Assembly (NCBI RefSeq): GCF_947501905.1
Contig: NZ_CANMXL010000001.1
Coordinates: forward strand, 558,001 to 622,000
Direction: 5' to 3'
Source of the DNA: an uncultured Winogradskyella sp.
Lineage (GTDB): Bacteria > Bacteroidota > Bacteroidia > Flavobacteriales > Flavobacteriaceae
DNA: 64,000 bases
Of the stretch, positions 45,112-54,922 are shown one piece after another. The notes beneath the pieces are model-generated. The model was not told the origin of the DNA, did no database searches, and was given only the letters and a program-made list of their open reading frames with translations. Each line of letters opens with the position of its first letter. The first letter of the stretch is position 1. Both the position numbers and the translations under genes were made by a program.

Positions 45112-45119
45112 TAATTTTG
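45112..45119 (+). promoter_or_regulatory. Candidate -7 box for ssb
   Basis: TAATTTTG on the plus strand, 29 bases before the ssb start codon. No clear -33 TTG is present. Confidence 0.45.
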
Positions 45120-45147
45120 CACTCCTTATTAAACTTAAACATAGATT

Positions 45148-45594
45148 ATGTCTGGAACACTAAATAAAGTAATGCTAATTGGGCATTTAGGAGATGAAGT
45201 AAAGATGCATTATTTTGATGATAAAAATTGTGTGGGCCGTTTCCCTCTGGCTACTAACGAGACTTATACTAACAAGCAAACAAATGAGCGTGTTTCTAAT
45301 ACAGAATGGCATAATATTGTTGTACGTAACAAAGCCGCTGAAATTTGTGAAAAGTATTTAAGCAAAGGAGACAAGGTCTATATAGAAGGTCGTATTAAAA
45401 CGCGTAAGTGGACAGATGATAAAGGTATGGAACGCTACTCTACAGAAATTCAATGTAACGATTTTACGTTTTTAACCAATAAGAACGAACAGCAACAAAA
45501 TGCTGCACCACAGAGTTCTGCTCAAACATCTGAACCTGTAAAACCAGCTAATGATGTTTCCTTAACGGATGATAATGATGATTTACCATTTTAG
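45148..45594 (+). CDS. ssb: Single-stranded DNA-binding protein
   Basis: A 148-residue SSB with one OB fold (NKVMLIGHLGDEVKMHYFDD, TEWHNIVVRNKAAEICEKYL, YIEGRIKTRKW) and a Gln/Ala/Ser-rich flexible tail. It ends DDNDDLPF, the acidic tip that recruits replication and repair proteins. It forms tetramers on single-stranded DNA. Spacing to gldE downstream is 27 bases. Confidence 0.97.
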   Translation: MSGTLNKVMLIGHLGDEVKMHYFDDKNCVGRFPLATNETYTNKQTNERVSNTEWHNIVVRNKAAEICEKYLSKGDKVYIEGRIKTRKWTDDKGMERYSTEIQCNDFTFLTNKNEQQQNAAPQSSAQTSEPVKPANDVSLTDDNDDLPF

Positions 45595-45621
45595 ATTATT
45601 ATAGAATAAAAACCCATTGCT

Positions 45622-46932
45622 TTGGATCCTGAACCCATTAGTTTTCTAATAACCTTAATTACCATTAACACCTCTTTTCTGGTAAGTTTTATAGTCCTCG
45701 CTGTATTATTATTTTGTTCTGCATTAATCTCTGGGGTTGAAGTCGCTTTATTTTCTTTAACAAAATCTGATATAGATACTGCTAATGCCGAACACACAAA
45801 AAGTATTAGCATTATTACATCACTTTTAGAAAAGCCAAAAAAACTTTTAGCTACCATATTAGTTGCTAATAACTTTATAAATATTGCCATTGTTATTTTG
45901 TTTGCATATTTAGGTGAATTTCTCTTTTCTTCAATTGAAAGTTCAATCGTTAGATTTTTACTAGAAGTTGTTTCTGCAACATTTTTAATTCTGTTATTCG
46001 GAGAAATCATCCCTAAAATATACGCCAGTAGAAATAGTGTTAAATTTTCAGTAGCTATGGCAAGACCTCTAAGAATTCTAGATGTTATATTCTCTCCAGT
46101 AAGTATGCCTTTGCGTTTTATAACTATCCAAATACAAAACAAGTTAGGTAAGCAAAAATCTAATATTAGTGTAGATCAACTTTCACAGGCATTAGAATTA
46201 ACTGATGATAACGATACGACTAAGGAAGAGCAGCAAATTCTGCAAAGTATAGTTTCTTTTGGTAATACTGACACTAAACAGGTTATGCGCCCTCGCATGG
46301 ATATTTTTGCGGTTAATATCGAAGCTGATTTTAATACCATTATTCCAGAAATAATTAGTAATGGTTATTCTCGTATTCCTGTATATGAAGAAAGCATAGA
46401 TAACGTCGTTGGTATTTTGTATGTAAAAGATTTATTACCTCATCTTAACAAGACATCTTTTGATTGGACTAGTATCTTAAGAGAGCCTTTCTTTGTTCCG
46501 GAAAACAAGAAACTTGATGATTTAATGCAAGAGTTTCAAACCAAAAAAGTGCATTTAGCGGTTGTAGTAGATGAGTATGGTGGTACTTCTGGAGTAGTAT
46601 CTTTAGAAGATATTATTGAAGAAATTGTAGGAGACATCAGTGACGAGTATGATGTAGACGACCTTAACTACACCAAAATAGATGATAAAAACTACCGTTT
46701 TGATGGTAAAACTCAGCTGAAAGATATCTACAAAATTCTAGGACTTGAGGACACTTCACTTTTTGAAGACAAAAAAGGAGAGGCAGAGACTATTGCTGGT
46801 TTTATTTTAGAGATTTCTGGAGGATTTCCTCGTATCAACAGTAAAATAAATTTTGAAAATTACGTTTTTACTACAGAAGCTATTGAGAAAAAGCGCATAA
46901 AACAAATAAAGCTAACTATTTTAGATACATAA
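45622..46932 (+). CDS. gldE: Gliding motility-associated protein GldE (CNNM/CBS/CorC family), TTG start
   Basis: A 436-residue membrane protein. A DUF21/CNNM domain with three or four helices (about 10-185) is followed by a CBS pair (about 205-330, with MRPRMDIFAVN and VVVDEYGGTSGVVSLEDI) and a CorC/HlyC C-terminal domain. In Flavobacterium johnsoniae, gldE supports GldD function in gliding and type IX secretion. The start appears to be the TTG at 45622 (DPEPISFLITLIT). An in-frame TAA lies 15 bases upstream with no ATG between, and the next ATG is far inside the CBS/CNNM sequence. Located directly before gldD. Confidence 0.93.
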   Translation: MDPEPISFLITLITINTSFLVSFIVLAVLLFCSALISGVEVALFSLTKSDIDTANAEHTKSISIITSLLEKPKKLLATILVANNFINIAIVILFAYLGEFLFSSIESSIVRFLLEVVSATFLILLFGEIIPKIYASRNSVKFSVAMARPLRILDVIFSPVSMPLRFITIQIQNKLGKQKSNISVDQLSQALELTDDNDTTKEEQQILQSIVSFGNTDTKQVMRPRMDIFAVNIEADFNTIIPEIISNGYSRIPVYEESIDNVVGILYVKDLLPHLNKTSFDWTSILREPFFVPENKKLDDLMQEFQTKKVHLAVVVDEYGGTSGVVSLEDIIEEIVGDISDEYDVDDLNYTKIDDKNYRFDGKTQLKDIYKILGLEDTSLFEDKKGEAETIAGFILEISGGFPRINSKINFENYVFTTEAIEKKRIKQIKLTILDT

Positions 46933-46968
46933 TTCTAATACGTATACTTATTCATTTAGGTTATAACA

Positions 46969-47544
46969 ATGAAAAAAATCATAATTCCTCTTTTCGTCTT
47001 TTTTTTAGTTGGTTGTGGCAATGACCCATTACCTAAGCCTAAAGCGTTTTTAAGATTAGATTATCCTACACCAATATATAACCGTGTAGACATACCTGTG
47101 CCTTTTTCTTTTGAAAAGAATACACTATCAAAATCTATTTCTAAAATAAAAACTGAAGATAATGGCACTTCATATAGTGTAGATATTGAATACCCGAAAT
47201 TGAAAGGCACTATATACCTAACTTATAAAAAGGTTACTGAAACCAATTTAAAGAGCTTATTAAGAGACGCTCAAAACTTGACTCAGAAACATACTCAAAA
47301 AGCAGACGAAATACAAAGTGAGTTTTTTGAATATCCAAAAAAGAATGTTTATGGTATGTTTTATGAAGTTGGTGGCAATGCCGCTTCTCAATCACAATTT
47401 TATGCTACGGACAGCACAAATCACTTTTTAAGTGGCTCTCTTTACTTTTATGCAAAACCTAATTACGATTCTATATATCCAGCTGCAATATATCTTAGAA
47501 ACGATATAAAACGTGTTATGGAGAGTTTAGAGTGGAAATATTAA
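46969..47544 (+). CDS. gldD: Gliding motility lipoprotein GldD
   Basis: A 191-residue lipoprotein (MKKIIIPLFVFFLVGC, Cys16), followed by the conserved NDPLPKPKAFLRLDYP and, near the middle, FEYPKKNVYGMFYEVGGNAAS. GldD is required for gliding motility and type IX secretion in Flavobacterium johnsoniae. No enzymatic domain is recognised. It ends the mutY-ssb-gldE-gldD run and is followed by a terminator. Confidence 0.95.
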   Translation: MKKIIIPLFVFFLVGCGNDPLPKPKAFLRLDYPTPIYNRVDIPVPFSFEKNTLSKSISKIKTEDNGTSYSVDIEYPKLKGTIYLTYKKVTETNLKSLLRDAQNLTQKHTQKADEIQSEFFEYPKKNVYGMFYEVGGNAASQSQFYATDSTNHFLSGSLYFYAKPNYDSIYPAAIYLRNDIKRVMESLEWKY

Positions 47545-47566
47545 ATCTAAAAGCATCATTAATAAA

Positions 47567-47594
47567 AAAAGCCCATCATTTCTGATGGGCTTTT
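47567..47594. terminator. Bidirectional terminator between gldD and the surface lipoprotein gene
   Basis: A 12-bp stem (AAAAGCCCATCA / TGATGGGCTTTT) with a TTTC loop and flanking A and T runs, positioned between convergent genes. Confidence 0.88.
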
Positions 47595-47619
47595 ATATTA
47601 TTAAGATTATACGGTTATC

Positions 47620-49257
47620 CTATTGATAAACCCACTCGCCTCCAGTTTTTATAACTGCAAACTCTTCTGTTGCATTACCTGGCGCCCAAGTTTCTGCAAT
47701 CACGACATACTTTTGTCCTTCTTCTGCGCTTGGATTTAAATTATCTAAAATTGCACCTACAGCAGTTAACATCATTTCATCTGTCCAGCTATCACTACTT
47801 CCTGTTCTTTTAAAGTTACCAAAACTATCTAAGTTATCTACAGCATCCTCAAAGCCCATAACACCGGTAAGTTCAGAAACCACCAATTCATAATCTGCAG
47901 TAACTAATTCGTATCTAATAGTATTGTCTGGCACCCATACACCATCATTAAATCCAAATTGTAAAGATGCTTGAAATGGCAACCACTCTCCGCTAGTAAA
48001 TGTGTAGAAATCTCCTCTTCTTGAAACACCACCAGAGAAGTATTTGTAGATTACAAATAACTCATCACCTTCCTGAGCAAATGGATATGTTAACCCTAAG
48101 AATTGTGGTACATAATTTTCTGGTAAAACAGAGTCACTAAAGTTGTTAAAACGACCTGGTTGTCCTGATTCTTCTCCCATAGAATCGTAATCTGCATCAC
48201 TTAAATAGTAAACACCTTCTGCTTCTTCCCAAGAACCTCCATCATAAACGAAGTACTCACCTTTTCCATTAGTATCTCCAGATACTCCAACCGCTTTTGT
48301 AGCAAAAGATTGGACTCTCCAACGCGCAGAATTAGAATCCGTAGCTGTATATCTAAAAGCGACATAAACTTCCTGGCCATCGTATGCAGAAAAATCTAAA
48401 TCAGGAGAGGTTGTTAATGAACCATATGCGTTTTTATCAAAACTTAAAGCAGTCCAATCCATAGCATCAATACCTCCACCAGGAGTATATGTAGTTGATA
48501 TCATGATGTCTATTGAAGCAGGATCCGCACCAAAGAAATCAATCTCTTGAGTAATCTCGAAAAGGACACTTGTTTGACCTGATAAATCAATTAACGGAGA
48601 AACCATCCACTCTTCCATTGCGTTTGAAGATCCATTAAAGGCAGAACCAGTAACATTTGAACCTGTTGCATTCCACCCTAAATCTGCTGGTCCTGAAATA
48701 GAGACCACTTCAAAATTTCCAAAATCTCCAGGGAATTCAGCTCTATATAAATCAGCAATACCTACAGTAGGTGTTTCGAAATACTGATCGTACTCTACCA
48801 ATAAGTACTGTCCATCAACTGGGCTCATAATTTGAGCGTCTAATACAGCAGGAATCTCATCAGTTGCATCAACATTAGGGTAAAAACCAAAAGCATCACT
48901 TCCAGTAGACGCATAATCTGCATTTGATAATTGGTATGTATCAGAATCTGTAAAATCTGAAACACCATCTATACCACTAAAAAACAAATTATAGTTAACC
49001 AATACCGAAGAACCTTGTCCATATAAAGGATATAAATCTGCAAGAAAATCTGGTAATAAAGCTTTTGCTTCGTCTACAGTTTGAAACGCTCCATCTACCA
49101 TAAGCGCATCATAATCTTCTGTTGTAAGTGTGTACTCAAAAGTACCAACATTTGGTGCTGCAGGGATTGCATCAATCTCTTCATTAATATCTTCTAATGG
49201 GTTACAGCTTGTAAAAGCTATAGCCACTAAAGCGAATAAATAAACTATTTTTTTCAT
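47620..49257 (-). CDS. Surface lipoprotein with choice-of-anchor/cleaved-adhesin-like domain
   Basis: A 545-residue lipoprotein (MKKIVYLFALVAIAFTSC, Cys18). The region of about 165-330 resembles a jelly-roll choice-of-anchor J/cleaved adhesin domain (AEFPGDFGNFEVVSISGPADLG, WMVSPLIDLSGQTSVLFEIT, YVAFRYTATDSNSARWRVQ). The flanks contain several short repeats of the form T-x-x-DY-(D/E), such as YTLTTEDYDALMVDG, YYLSDADYDSMGEE and YELVTADYELVV. It sits 11 bases after the TonB receptor gene, so the two probably work as a surface pair. The ligand is unknown. Confidence 0.85.
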   Translation of the reverse strand: MKKIVYLFALVAIAFTSCNPLEDINEEIDAIPAAPNVGTFEYTLTTEDYDALMVDGAFQTVDEAKALLPDFLADLYPLYGQGSSVLVNYNLFFSGIDGVSDFTDSDTYQLSNADYASTGSDAFGFYPNVDATDEIPAVLDAQIMSPVDGQYLLVEYDQYFETPTVGIADLYRAEFPGDFGNFEVVSISGPADLGWNATGSNVTGSAFNGSSNAMEEWMVSPLIDLSGQTSVLFEITQEIDFFGADPASIDIMISTTYTPGGGIDAMDWTALSFDKNAYGSLTTSPDLDFSAYDGQEVYVAFRYTATDSNSARWRVQSFATKAVGVSGDTNGKGEYFVYDGGSWEEAEGVYYLSDADYDSMGEESGQPGRFNNFSDSVLPENYVPQFLGLTYPFAQEGDELFVIYKYFSGGVSRRGDFYTFTSGEWLPFQASLQFGFNDGVWVPDNTIRYELVTADYELVVSELTGVMGFEDAVDNLDSFGNFKRTGSSDSWTDEMMLTAVGAILDNLNPSAEEGQKYVVIAETWAPGNATEEFAVIKTGGEWVYQ

Positions 49258-49268
49258 TTTTCTTTTTT

Positions 49269-51815
49269 TTAAAATTTAATTTTAGCACCTACACTAAATG
49301 TACGTCCAAAGCCGTAAAATACTCTTGCACCTTGTGCAGTTCCGTCACCATCTTGAGAGTCAGCAATATATTCTGTATTGAATATGTTATTAATTCTACC
49401 TGTTAATGTAGCATCAAAGTTACCAAACTTAAAATTATGACGCATAGCAGTATCAAAAATTCCGTAAGCAGGTACCTTCCATGCTTGAGGTCCAGCTGTA
49501 CCTCTATCACTAGGATCGAAATCTGAATATAAATCTGCAAAGTAATTATAGTCAACAGTTAAGATGGTGTCGGGTCCAATATCATAATTAGCTCCTAATG
49601 CAAAAGTTGTTTGAGCAGCATCACCTACTCTTAAATCTTCAATAATGATATCTACGGTGTCTACAAGATTTTGTTCTTCGTCTCTAATCTCAACATTTTC
49701 TACATTGTTTCCCCATCTCCAATCTCCAATTGAGGCCATACCTGTTATTCTTAAGTTATCCCACGGACGGTAAACGAAATCTATTTCAATTCCTTTATGG
49801 ATAGCATCTACTCCTAAAATATTAACGAAAGCTAACTCATTGCTTTGTGTTTGGAAAGACGCAAACTCTGTTCTATCATTCCATCTTGTATGATATACAT
49901 TAACATTGGCACTTAACTTATCACTTCTGTAACCATAACCTAACTCAAAACTTGTAATCTTTTGGTTAGGTGCATCATCATTAATATCCTCATTATTAAA
50001 TCTTGGATAAACAGCTCTAAAGAAAGGTGCTTTTTCAAAATATCCTAAGTTAGCAAATACATTATGGTTATCATCTAAATTATAGTTAGCACCACCTTTT
50101 ACGCCATAACCAAAAAAGTTAGAAGTTCCTGTAGTTTGTAGTGGGTCTGAATCTAAATAGTTAAAACGATCTACACGCTTATAACCAGTATTTGAAGCTG
50201 CTAACGAAACAAAAGCTGCTAATTTATCTTTAGAATATTCTAATTGTGTAAATCCGCCAATCCAGTTTACAATACCATCATTATCATAGTTAACTTTATC
50301 ACCAACTTTAGTTTGTCTGTTTGGATTGTTAACATCATTATCATCAAGGTAGTATTGACCACCTAATAAATCTGTAACTTCTTGGAAGTGGATTCCTTTG
50401 TAATATCTAAAATCTAGACCTCCTAAAAGGACTAACTCATCTGTTAAGTCTGTTTGATAAGTAGATAAAACACCATACCATTTATGGTCATTACGTGATG
50501 CTCTTAAAATAGTTTCAGAACCGTTAACACCTAGGTCTTCGTTTTCTTGTGCAATTCTATCAAAATCAATTGGTCCATATAAACCATCTCTATATTCTCC
50601 AATTCCTGTAGAAGGGTCAAAACCAAATTTGTTTACCCCACGGAAACCTCCACCTCCACCAGTACCGAACGATACGTATGCAGCAGTAGATAATTTAGAT
50701 TTATCATTAATGTTCCAATAGTGGTTTAAAGAGATTTGCGGTTTGTGGTAAAAGTTATCTTCCTGAAAAGTAATTTGCCCATTTCTATAACCCCAATCTG
50801 AGTTAAATTTTATACCTCTTTCAGACTTTCTGAATGTTTCAATTGAATGTCTGTTTTGTCTCTGACCATGACGTTGCTTAGCACCAAAAGCTGTAAATGC
50901 TAATTTATGATTCTCGTTTATTTGCTTAGATATGTTAATGAAGTAAGACACTGCGTTAAACTCAGTACCATCAACAAAGCCATCACCATCTGTTTTAGCT
51001 GCAGAAACTGTAGCTGCAAAGCCATTATCCATTAAACCTGTTGAATACGTAACACCAAATTTCTTGAAACCATCGTTACCCAAAGTCGTATAGAAATTTC
51101 CACCGGCTTCAACGTCTGTTGTTTTAGAGATAATGTTGATTGTTCCACCTACAGAAGGTACAGCAACTTTAGCCGCACCAAGACCTCTTTGCACCTGCAT
51201 AGAACTTGTTACATCTCCTAAACCTGCCCAGTTACTCCAGAAAACACGACCGTTTTCCATGTCGTTTATTGGAACACCGTTAATCATCACGGCAACATTC
51301 TCAGAATTAAAACCTCTTAAGTTAATACGACCATCTCCGTATCCACCACCTTGTTTAGTAGCATATACACCAGGCGTAGATTTTAAAACCTCAGGAAATT
51401 CTTGAGTTCCTAATTTTAGTTCGATTTGTTCTGCTTTTACTGTAGAAACAGCAACAGGTGTCTTTCTGTCTACTGCTACAGAAGCAATAATCATTACTTC
51501 ATCTAAACCTACGTCGCTAACCATTAAAGTAATCGTTCCTAAATCTTTACTAGCATCAAAAGCTATAGTTTGTGAAACATAACCTACATAAGAGATTACT
51601 AATTCCCCAGAAGCTTCTTTTGTAGTAATTGAAAAGTTTCCGTCAAAGTTTGTGGAAGTACCATTAGTAGTGCCTTTTTCAAGAATGTTAACTCCTGGTA
51701 GTGGTCCATTAAAATCTGAACCTAAAATTTTACCAGTAATTGTACTTTGAGAAAAAGTTACTGAAGTGAATAACATCACTACAAAAACTAGTACAAATTG
51801 TGAAATTTTTTTCAT
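49269..51815 (-). CDS. TonB-dependent outer-membrane receptor
   Basis: An 848-residue receptor. After the signal peptide (MKKISQFVLVFVVMLFTSVT, ...FSQ) comes a carboxypeptidase-regulatory-like domain (about 22-105, TITGKILGSDFNGPLPGVNI), then the plug (AVSTVKAEQIELKLGTQEFP, GRINLRGFNSENVAVMINGVP) and a 22-strand-type barrel ending FGRTFSVGAKIKF. It would import a ligand using TonB energy. It is paired with a lipoprotein that is not SusD-like, so this is not a classical polysaccharide utilisation pair. No enzyme or regulator nearby reveals the ligand. Confidence 0.94.
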   Translation of the reverse strand: MKKISQFVLVFVVMLFTSVTFSQSTITGKILGSDFNGPLPGVNILEKGTTNGTSTNFDGNFSITTKEASGELVISYVGYVSQTIAFDASKDLGTITLMVSDVGLDEVMIIASVAVDRKTPVAVSTVKAEQIELKLGTQEFPEVLKSTPGVYATKQGGGYGDGRINLRGFNSENVAVMINGVPINDMENGRVFWSNWAGLGDVTSSMQVQRGLGAAKVAVPSVGGTINIISKTTDVEAGGNFYTTLGNDGFKKFGVTYSTGLMDNGFAATVSAAKTDGDGFVDGTEFNAVSYFINISKQINENHKLAFTAFGAKQRHGQRQNRHSIETFRKSERGIKFNSDWGYRNGQITFQEDNFYHKPQISLNHYWNINDKSKLSTAAYVSFGTGGGGGFRGVNKFGFDPSTGIGEYRDGLYGPIDFDRIAQENEDLGVNGSETILRASRNDHKWYGVLSTYQTDLTDELVLLGGLDFRYYKGIHFQEVTDLLGGQYYLDDNDVNNPNRQTKVGDKVNYDNDGIVNWIGGFTQLEYSKDKLAAFVSLAASNTGYKRVDRFNYLDSDPLQTTGTSNFFGYGVKGGANYNLDDNHNVFANLGYFEKAPFFRAVYPRFNNEDINDDAPNQKITSFELGYGYRSDKLSANVNVYHTRWNDRTEFASFQTQSNELAFVNILGVDAIHKGIEIDFVYRPWDNLRITGMASIGDWRWGNNVENVEIRDEEQNLVDTVDIIIEDLRVGDAAQTTFALGANYDIGPDTILTVDYNYFADLYSDFDPSDRGTAGPQAWKVPAYGIFDTAMRHNFKFGNFDATLTGRINNIFNTEYIADSQDGDGTAQGARVFYGFGRTFSVGAKIKF

Positions 51816-51846
51816 TGTGTATAAAGTTGATTTGTTTTTTACGCCG

Positions 51847-51854
51847 CAAAAATA
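51847..51854 (-). promoter_or_regulatory. Candidate -7 box for the TonB receptor operon
   Basis: TATTTTTG on the minus strand, about 32 bases before the receptor start codon; no clear -33 element. Confidence 0.4.
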
Positions 51855-51978
51855 CGACTAATGTTGGTTGAAATATTAACTGAATGTTAAGAATTTTAAC
51901 AGTCAAAATTAATTAAAAGGAAGGGTGTAAAACACTTAAAAATTTAAGAATTCTGAATATTTTTCAACAAAATGTTAA

Positions 51979-53613
51979 TCATTTCTTAAAAAACTCAATG
52001 AGACTCTGAGTAGAGGTGTCATGAGGATTGTGAATAACTGGAGAATTTAAGTCTTCTAAAATTGTTTTTGCTAATTTTTTACCTAGTTCAACACCAAATT
52101 GGTCATAGCTAAAAATATTCCAAATAACACCTTGCACAAATATTTTATGCTCATACATAGCTATCAATTTTCCTAAACTTTCTGGAGTTAGTTTTTGAAT
52201 TAAGATTGATGTTGTTGGTTTATTGCCTTCGAAAATTTTGAAAGGCAAAAGCATTTGCTTCTGTTCCTCAGAAGCGTTTCCTAATTCTTCTAAAACCTCA
52301 TCTTCGGTTTTACCATTCATTAAAGCTTCGGTCTGCGCAAAATAATTAGACATCAGCTTATCGTGATGGTCTTTATTACCGTGAAGTGATTTTACATAAC
52401 CAATAAAATCTGTTGGGATTAATTTTGTGCCTTGATGTATCAATTGAAAAAAGGCATGTTGCGAGTTAGTTCCTGGCTCTCCCCAAATCAGAGTTCCTGT
52501 TTGATAATTAACTGGCTCACCATCTCTATCCACGCTTTTTCCATTACTTTCCATAATACCTTGTTGCAAATATGTTGCAAATTGATTAAGATATTGCGTA
52601 TAAGGGATTATAGCTTCACTCTCAGCTTCATAAAAGTTATTATACCAAACTGTTAATAATGCAGCAATGACTGGAATGTTTTCTTCAAAATCTGAAGTTC
52701 TAAAATGTTCATCCATTTTATGAGCACCACTGAGAAGATTTTCAAAATTATCATATCCTAAGGCAAGACTTATTGACAAGCCAACTGCACTCCATAACGA
52801 AAAACGGCCGCCAACCCAATCTTTTATTGGGAAAATATTTGCTTCATCTATACCAAAAGCTTTTACGCTTTCAATATTTGTAGATACCGCAACAAAATGA
52901 TTAGCTATTGCTTCTTTTGGTAAAGCTTGCAAAAACCAAGCTCTAATAGAATTAGCATTAGAAAGTGTCTCCTGAGTCGTAAATGTTTTAGAAACGATTA
53001 CAAAAAGTGTCGTTTCAGGATTTAGGTTTTTAACTATTTCTTGATAGTGATCACCATCAACATTACTTACAAAGTGTGTATTAAGTTGATTTTTATAAAA
53101 CTGAAGTGAGTCTACCACCATTGCTGGCCCTAAATCAGAACCTCCAATACCAATATTTACTACATCTGTAATTTGTTCTCCTGTAAAACCTCTATGATTA
53201 CCACTTGCAATATTATTTGTGAAATTTTTAATTTTTTCTTTTACAGCATAAACTCCAGGAATTACATTTTCTCCGTCTACAAAAACTTCAGCGCTTTCTG
53301 GCGCTCTAAGTGCAGTATGAAGAACAGCCCTTCCTTCAGTTTTATTAATAATGTCGCCGTCGAAATATTTTGAAATAGCATCTTTAAGATTCAACTCCTT
53401 TGCTAAATCCGTAAGTAACAAAATGGTTTCTTTAGTAATTCTATTTTTAGAAAAATCGACATAAAAATCATCCCAAATCACAGTCAATTCTTCTGCTCGT
53501 TTTGAGTTATTCTTAAATAATTCTTTAAGATGAACATCTTTTAATTCAGAAAAATGCGATTGTAAGTGTGACCAAGCTTTGGTCGTAGTTGGATTGGTTG
53601 CTTGTAATGCCAT
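51979..53613 (-). CDS. pgi: Glucose-6-phosphate isomerase
   Basis: A 544-residue isomerase interconverting glucose 6-phosphate and fructose 6-phosphate. Family motifs are complete: NIGIGGSDLGPAMV, VSKTFTTQETLSNA, RFSLWSAVGLSIAL-type FSLWSAVGLSISLALG, and GTLIWGEPGTNSQHAFFQLI. The C-terminal NPHDTSTQSLIEFF is normal. It begins two bases after the M23 peptidase stop and is probably the last gene of a four-gene run starting at DUF3108. Confidence 0.97.
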   Translation of the reverse strand: MALQATNPTTTKAWSHLQSHFSELKDVHLKELFKNNSKRAEELTVIWDDFYVDFSKNRITKETILLLTDLAKELNLKDAISKYFDGDIINKTEGRAVLHTALRAPESAEVFVDGENVIPGVYAVKEKIKNFTNNIASGNHRGFTGEQITDVVNIGIGGSDLGPAMVVDSLQFYKNQLNTHFVSNVDGDHYQEIVKNLNPETTLFVIVSKTFTTQETLSNANSIRAWFLQALPKEAIANHFVAVSTNIESVKAFGIDEANIFPIKDWVGGRFSLWSAVGLSISLALGYDNFENLLSGAHKMDEHFRTSDFEENIPVIAALLTVWYNNFYEAESEAIIPYTQYLNQFATYLQQGIMESNGKSVDRDGEPVNYQTGTLIWGEPGTNSQHAFFQLIHQGTKLIPTDFIGYVKSLHGNKDHHDKLMSNYFAQTEALMNGKTEDEVLEELGNASEEQKQMLLPFKIFEGNKPTTSILIQKLTPESLGKLIAMYEHKIFVQGVIWNIFSYDQFGVELGKKLAKTILEDLNSPVIHNPHDTSTQSLIEFFKK

Positions 53614-53615
53614 AA

Positions 53616-54908
53616 TTATTGTATCTCTGAAAGTGTCTCTTCAGTTTCTGGAGGAAGTGAATCTTCAACCAAAATAATATTATCTAATTGATGTTTTATA
53701 GGAACGATGTAATCTAAAAATTTAACTTTTAAGCTATCCGAAATAGGCTTTGCCTCAGGTAATTTTTGTTTAAATGGATCGACTTGCTTTCCATTTTTCC
53801 AAAAACGATAGCACACATGATTACCCGCTGAACTCCCTGTATTACCAACATACCCAATAACATCTCCTTGTTTTACAAATTGACCGACTTTTGCTTTTCG
53901 GCGAGACATGTGAAGATATTGTGTTTCATAAGTGGCGTTATGCCTAATTTTTACATACTTACCATTGCCTCTTGTATAAGAAGATTTAGTAACTGTTCCA
54001 TTTGCAGTAGCTAAAATAGGTGTACCATTTGCTGCAGCAAAGTCGGTACCTCGATGGGCTTTTACGCGATAGCCATAATGCGCAATGCGCCTTTTTAAAT
54101 TATATCTTGAAGACACACGACCTCCAAATTTAATCGGTGATTTTAAAAAGGCTCGTCTTAAATTTTTTGCTTCATCATTAAAATAATCTACAATCCCTTT
54201 TACACTATCTGTCTCAAACTCAAAAGCATAAAACGGCTTTTTATTGTGCTCAAAATAAGCTGCTTTTACATGGTCTACACCTGCATAAATGCTATCATCG
54301 ATATACTTATCTGTATAAATAACTTTAAAACGGTCACCCGGTTGCAGTCGGTTAAAATCTATAGTCCAAGCATAGATTTCGTTAGCCATCTTATTTGCCA
54401 AACGCTGACTTAAGCCTTTTTTATCTAAAACCATCGAAATCCCGCTACCTTGAGGTATGACACCAGATGCTTCTCTCTCAACATATTTTATGGGTTTTCT
54501 ACCCATATAAGCCTGAATAGAATCCTGAAAATCTATGACAACATATTCTTCTTTACTAGGTTGATAAATAAAACTTTTTGGTGTCTCTAAACTATCCTTT
54601 GCGCAAAGTAAAGTATAAGGCTTACCAACTTGTAACCTTCTTATATCGAATGAGTCTTTTGCCTTCTCGGCAATTTGAAATATTTTTGGATAACCAATAT
54701 TGTTTCGTTCTAAGATTTCTCCAAAACTGTCACCACTTTTAATGGTGTCTCTTTTAACAATAAAGTCATCCAGGTTAAAGCCAAATTCAAGATTTTCTTT
54801 AACCTCTACAACTGCTAATTCTTCAATTGTTTCTTCTGGCTTATCCTCTTTACATGTCCAAAAAATTGCAGCTATTACTGCTATCCAAACTAATCTTTTT
54901 AAATGCAT
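53616..54908 (-). CDS. M23 family peptidoglycan endopeptidase
   Basis: The start is set at the ATG at 54908 (MHLKRLVWIAVIAAIFWTC), giving 430 residues and a lipoprotein-like signal. The longer frame from 54941 would overlap the dioxygenase gene. A LysM-like/OapA-like region (about 60-120, RDTIKSGDSFGEILERNN) precedes the C-terminal lysostaphin-type metallopeptidase. Zinc-ligand motifs are HRGTDFAAANGTPILA (H...D) and QYLHMSRR. It should cleave peptide cross-links in the murein. It lies between tryptophan 2,3-dioxygenase and pgi in a tight run. Confidence 0.93.
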   Translation of the reverse strand: MHLKRLVWIAVIAAIFWTCKEDKPEETIEELAVVEVKENLEFGFNLDDFIVKRDTIKSGDSFGEILERNNIGYPKIFQIAEKAKDSFDIRRLQVGKPYTLLCAKDSLETPKSFIYQPSKEEYVVIDFQDSIQAYMGRKPIKYVEREASGVIPQGSGISMVLDKKGLSQRLANKMANEIYAWTIDFNRLQPGDRFKVIYTDKYIDDSIYAGVDHVKAAYFEHNKKPFYAFEFETDSVKGIVDYFNDEAKNLRRAFLKSPIKFGGRVSSRYNLKRRIAHYGYRVKAHRGTDFAAANGTPILATANGTVTKSSYTRGNGKYVKIRHNATYETQYLHMSRRKAKVGQFVKQGDVIGYVGNTGSSAGNHVCYRFWKNGKQVDPFKQKLPEAKPISDSLKVKFLDYIVPIKHQLDNIILVEDSLPPETEETLSEIQ

Positions 54909-54922
54909 TAATCGTTCTTGGT

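Noticed and set aside
45591..46142. 183-codon minus-strand frame opposite gldE
   Set aside because: gldE has clear CNNM and CBS motifs in the plus frame; the antisense product has no recognisable signature or promoter.
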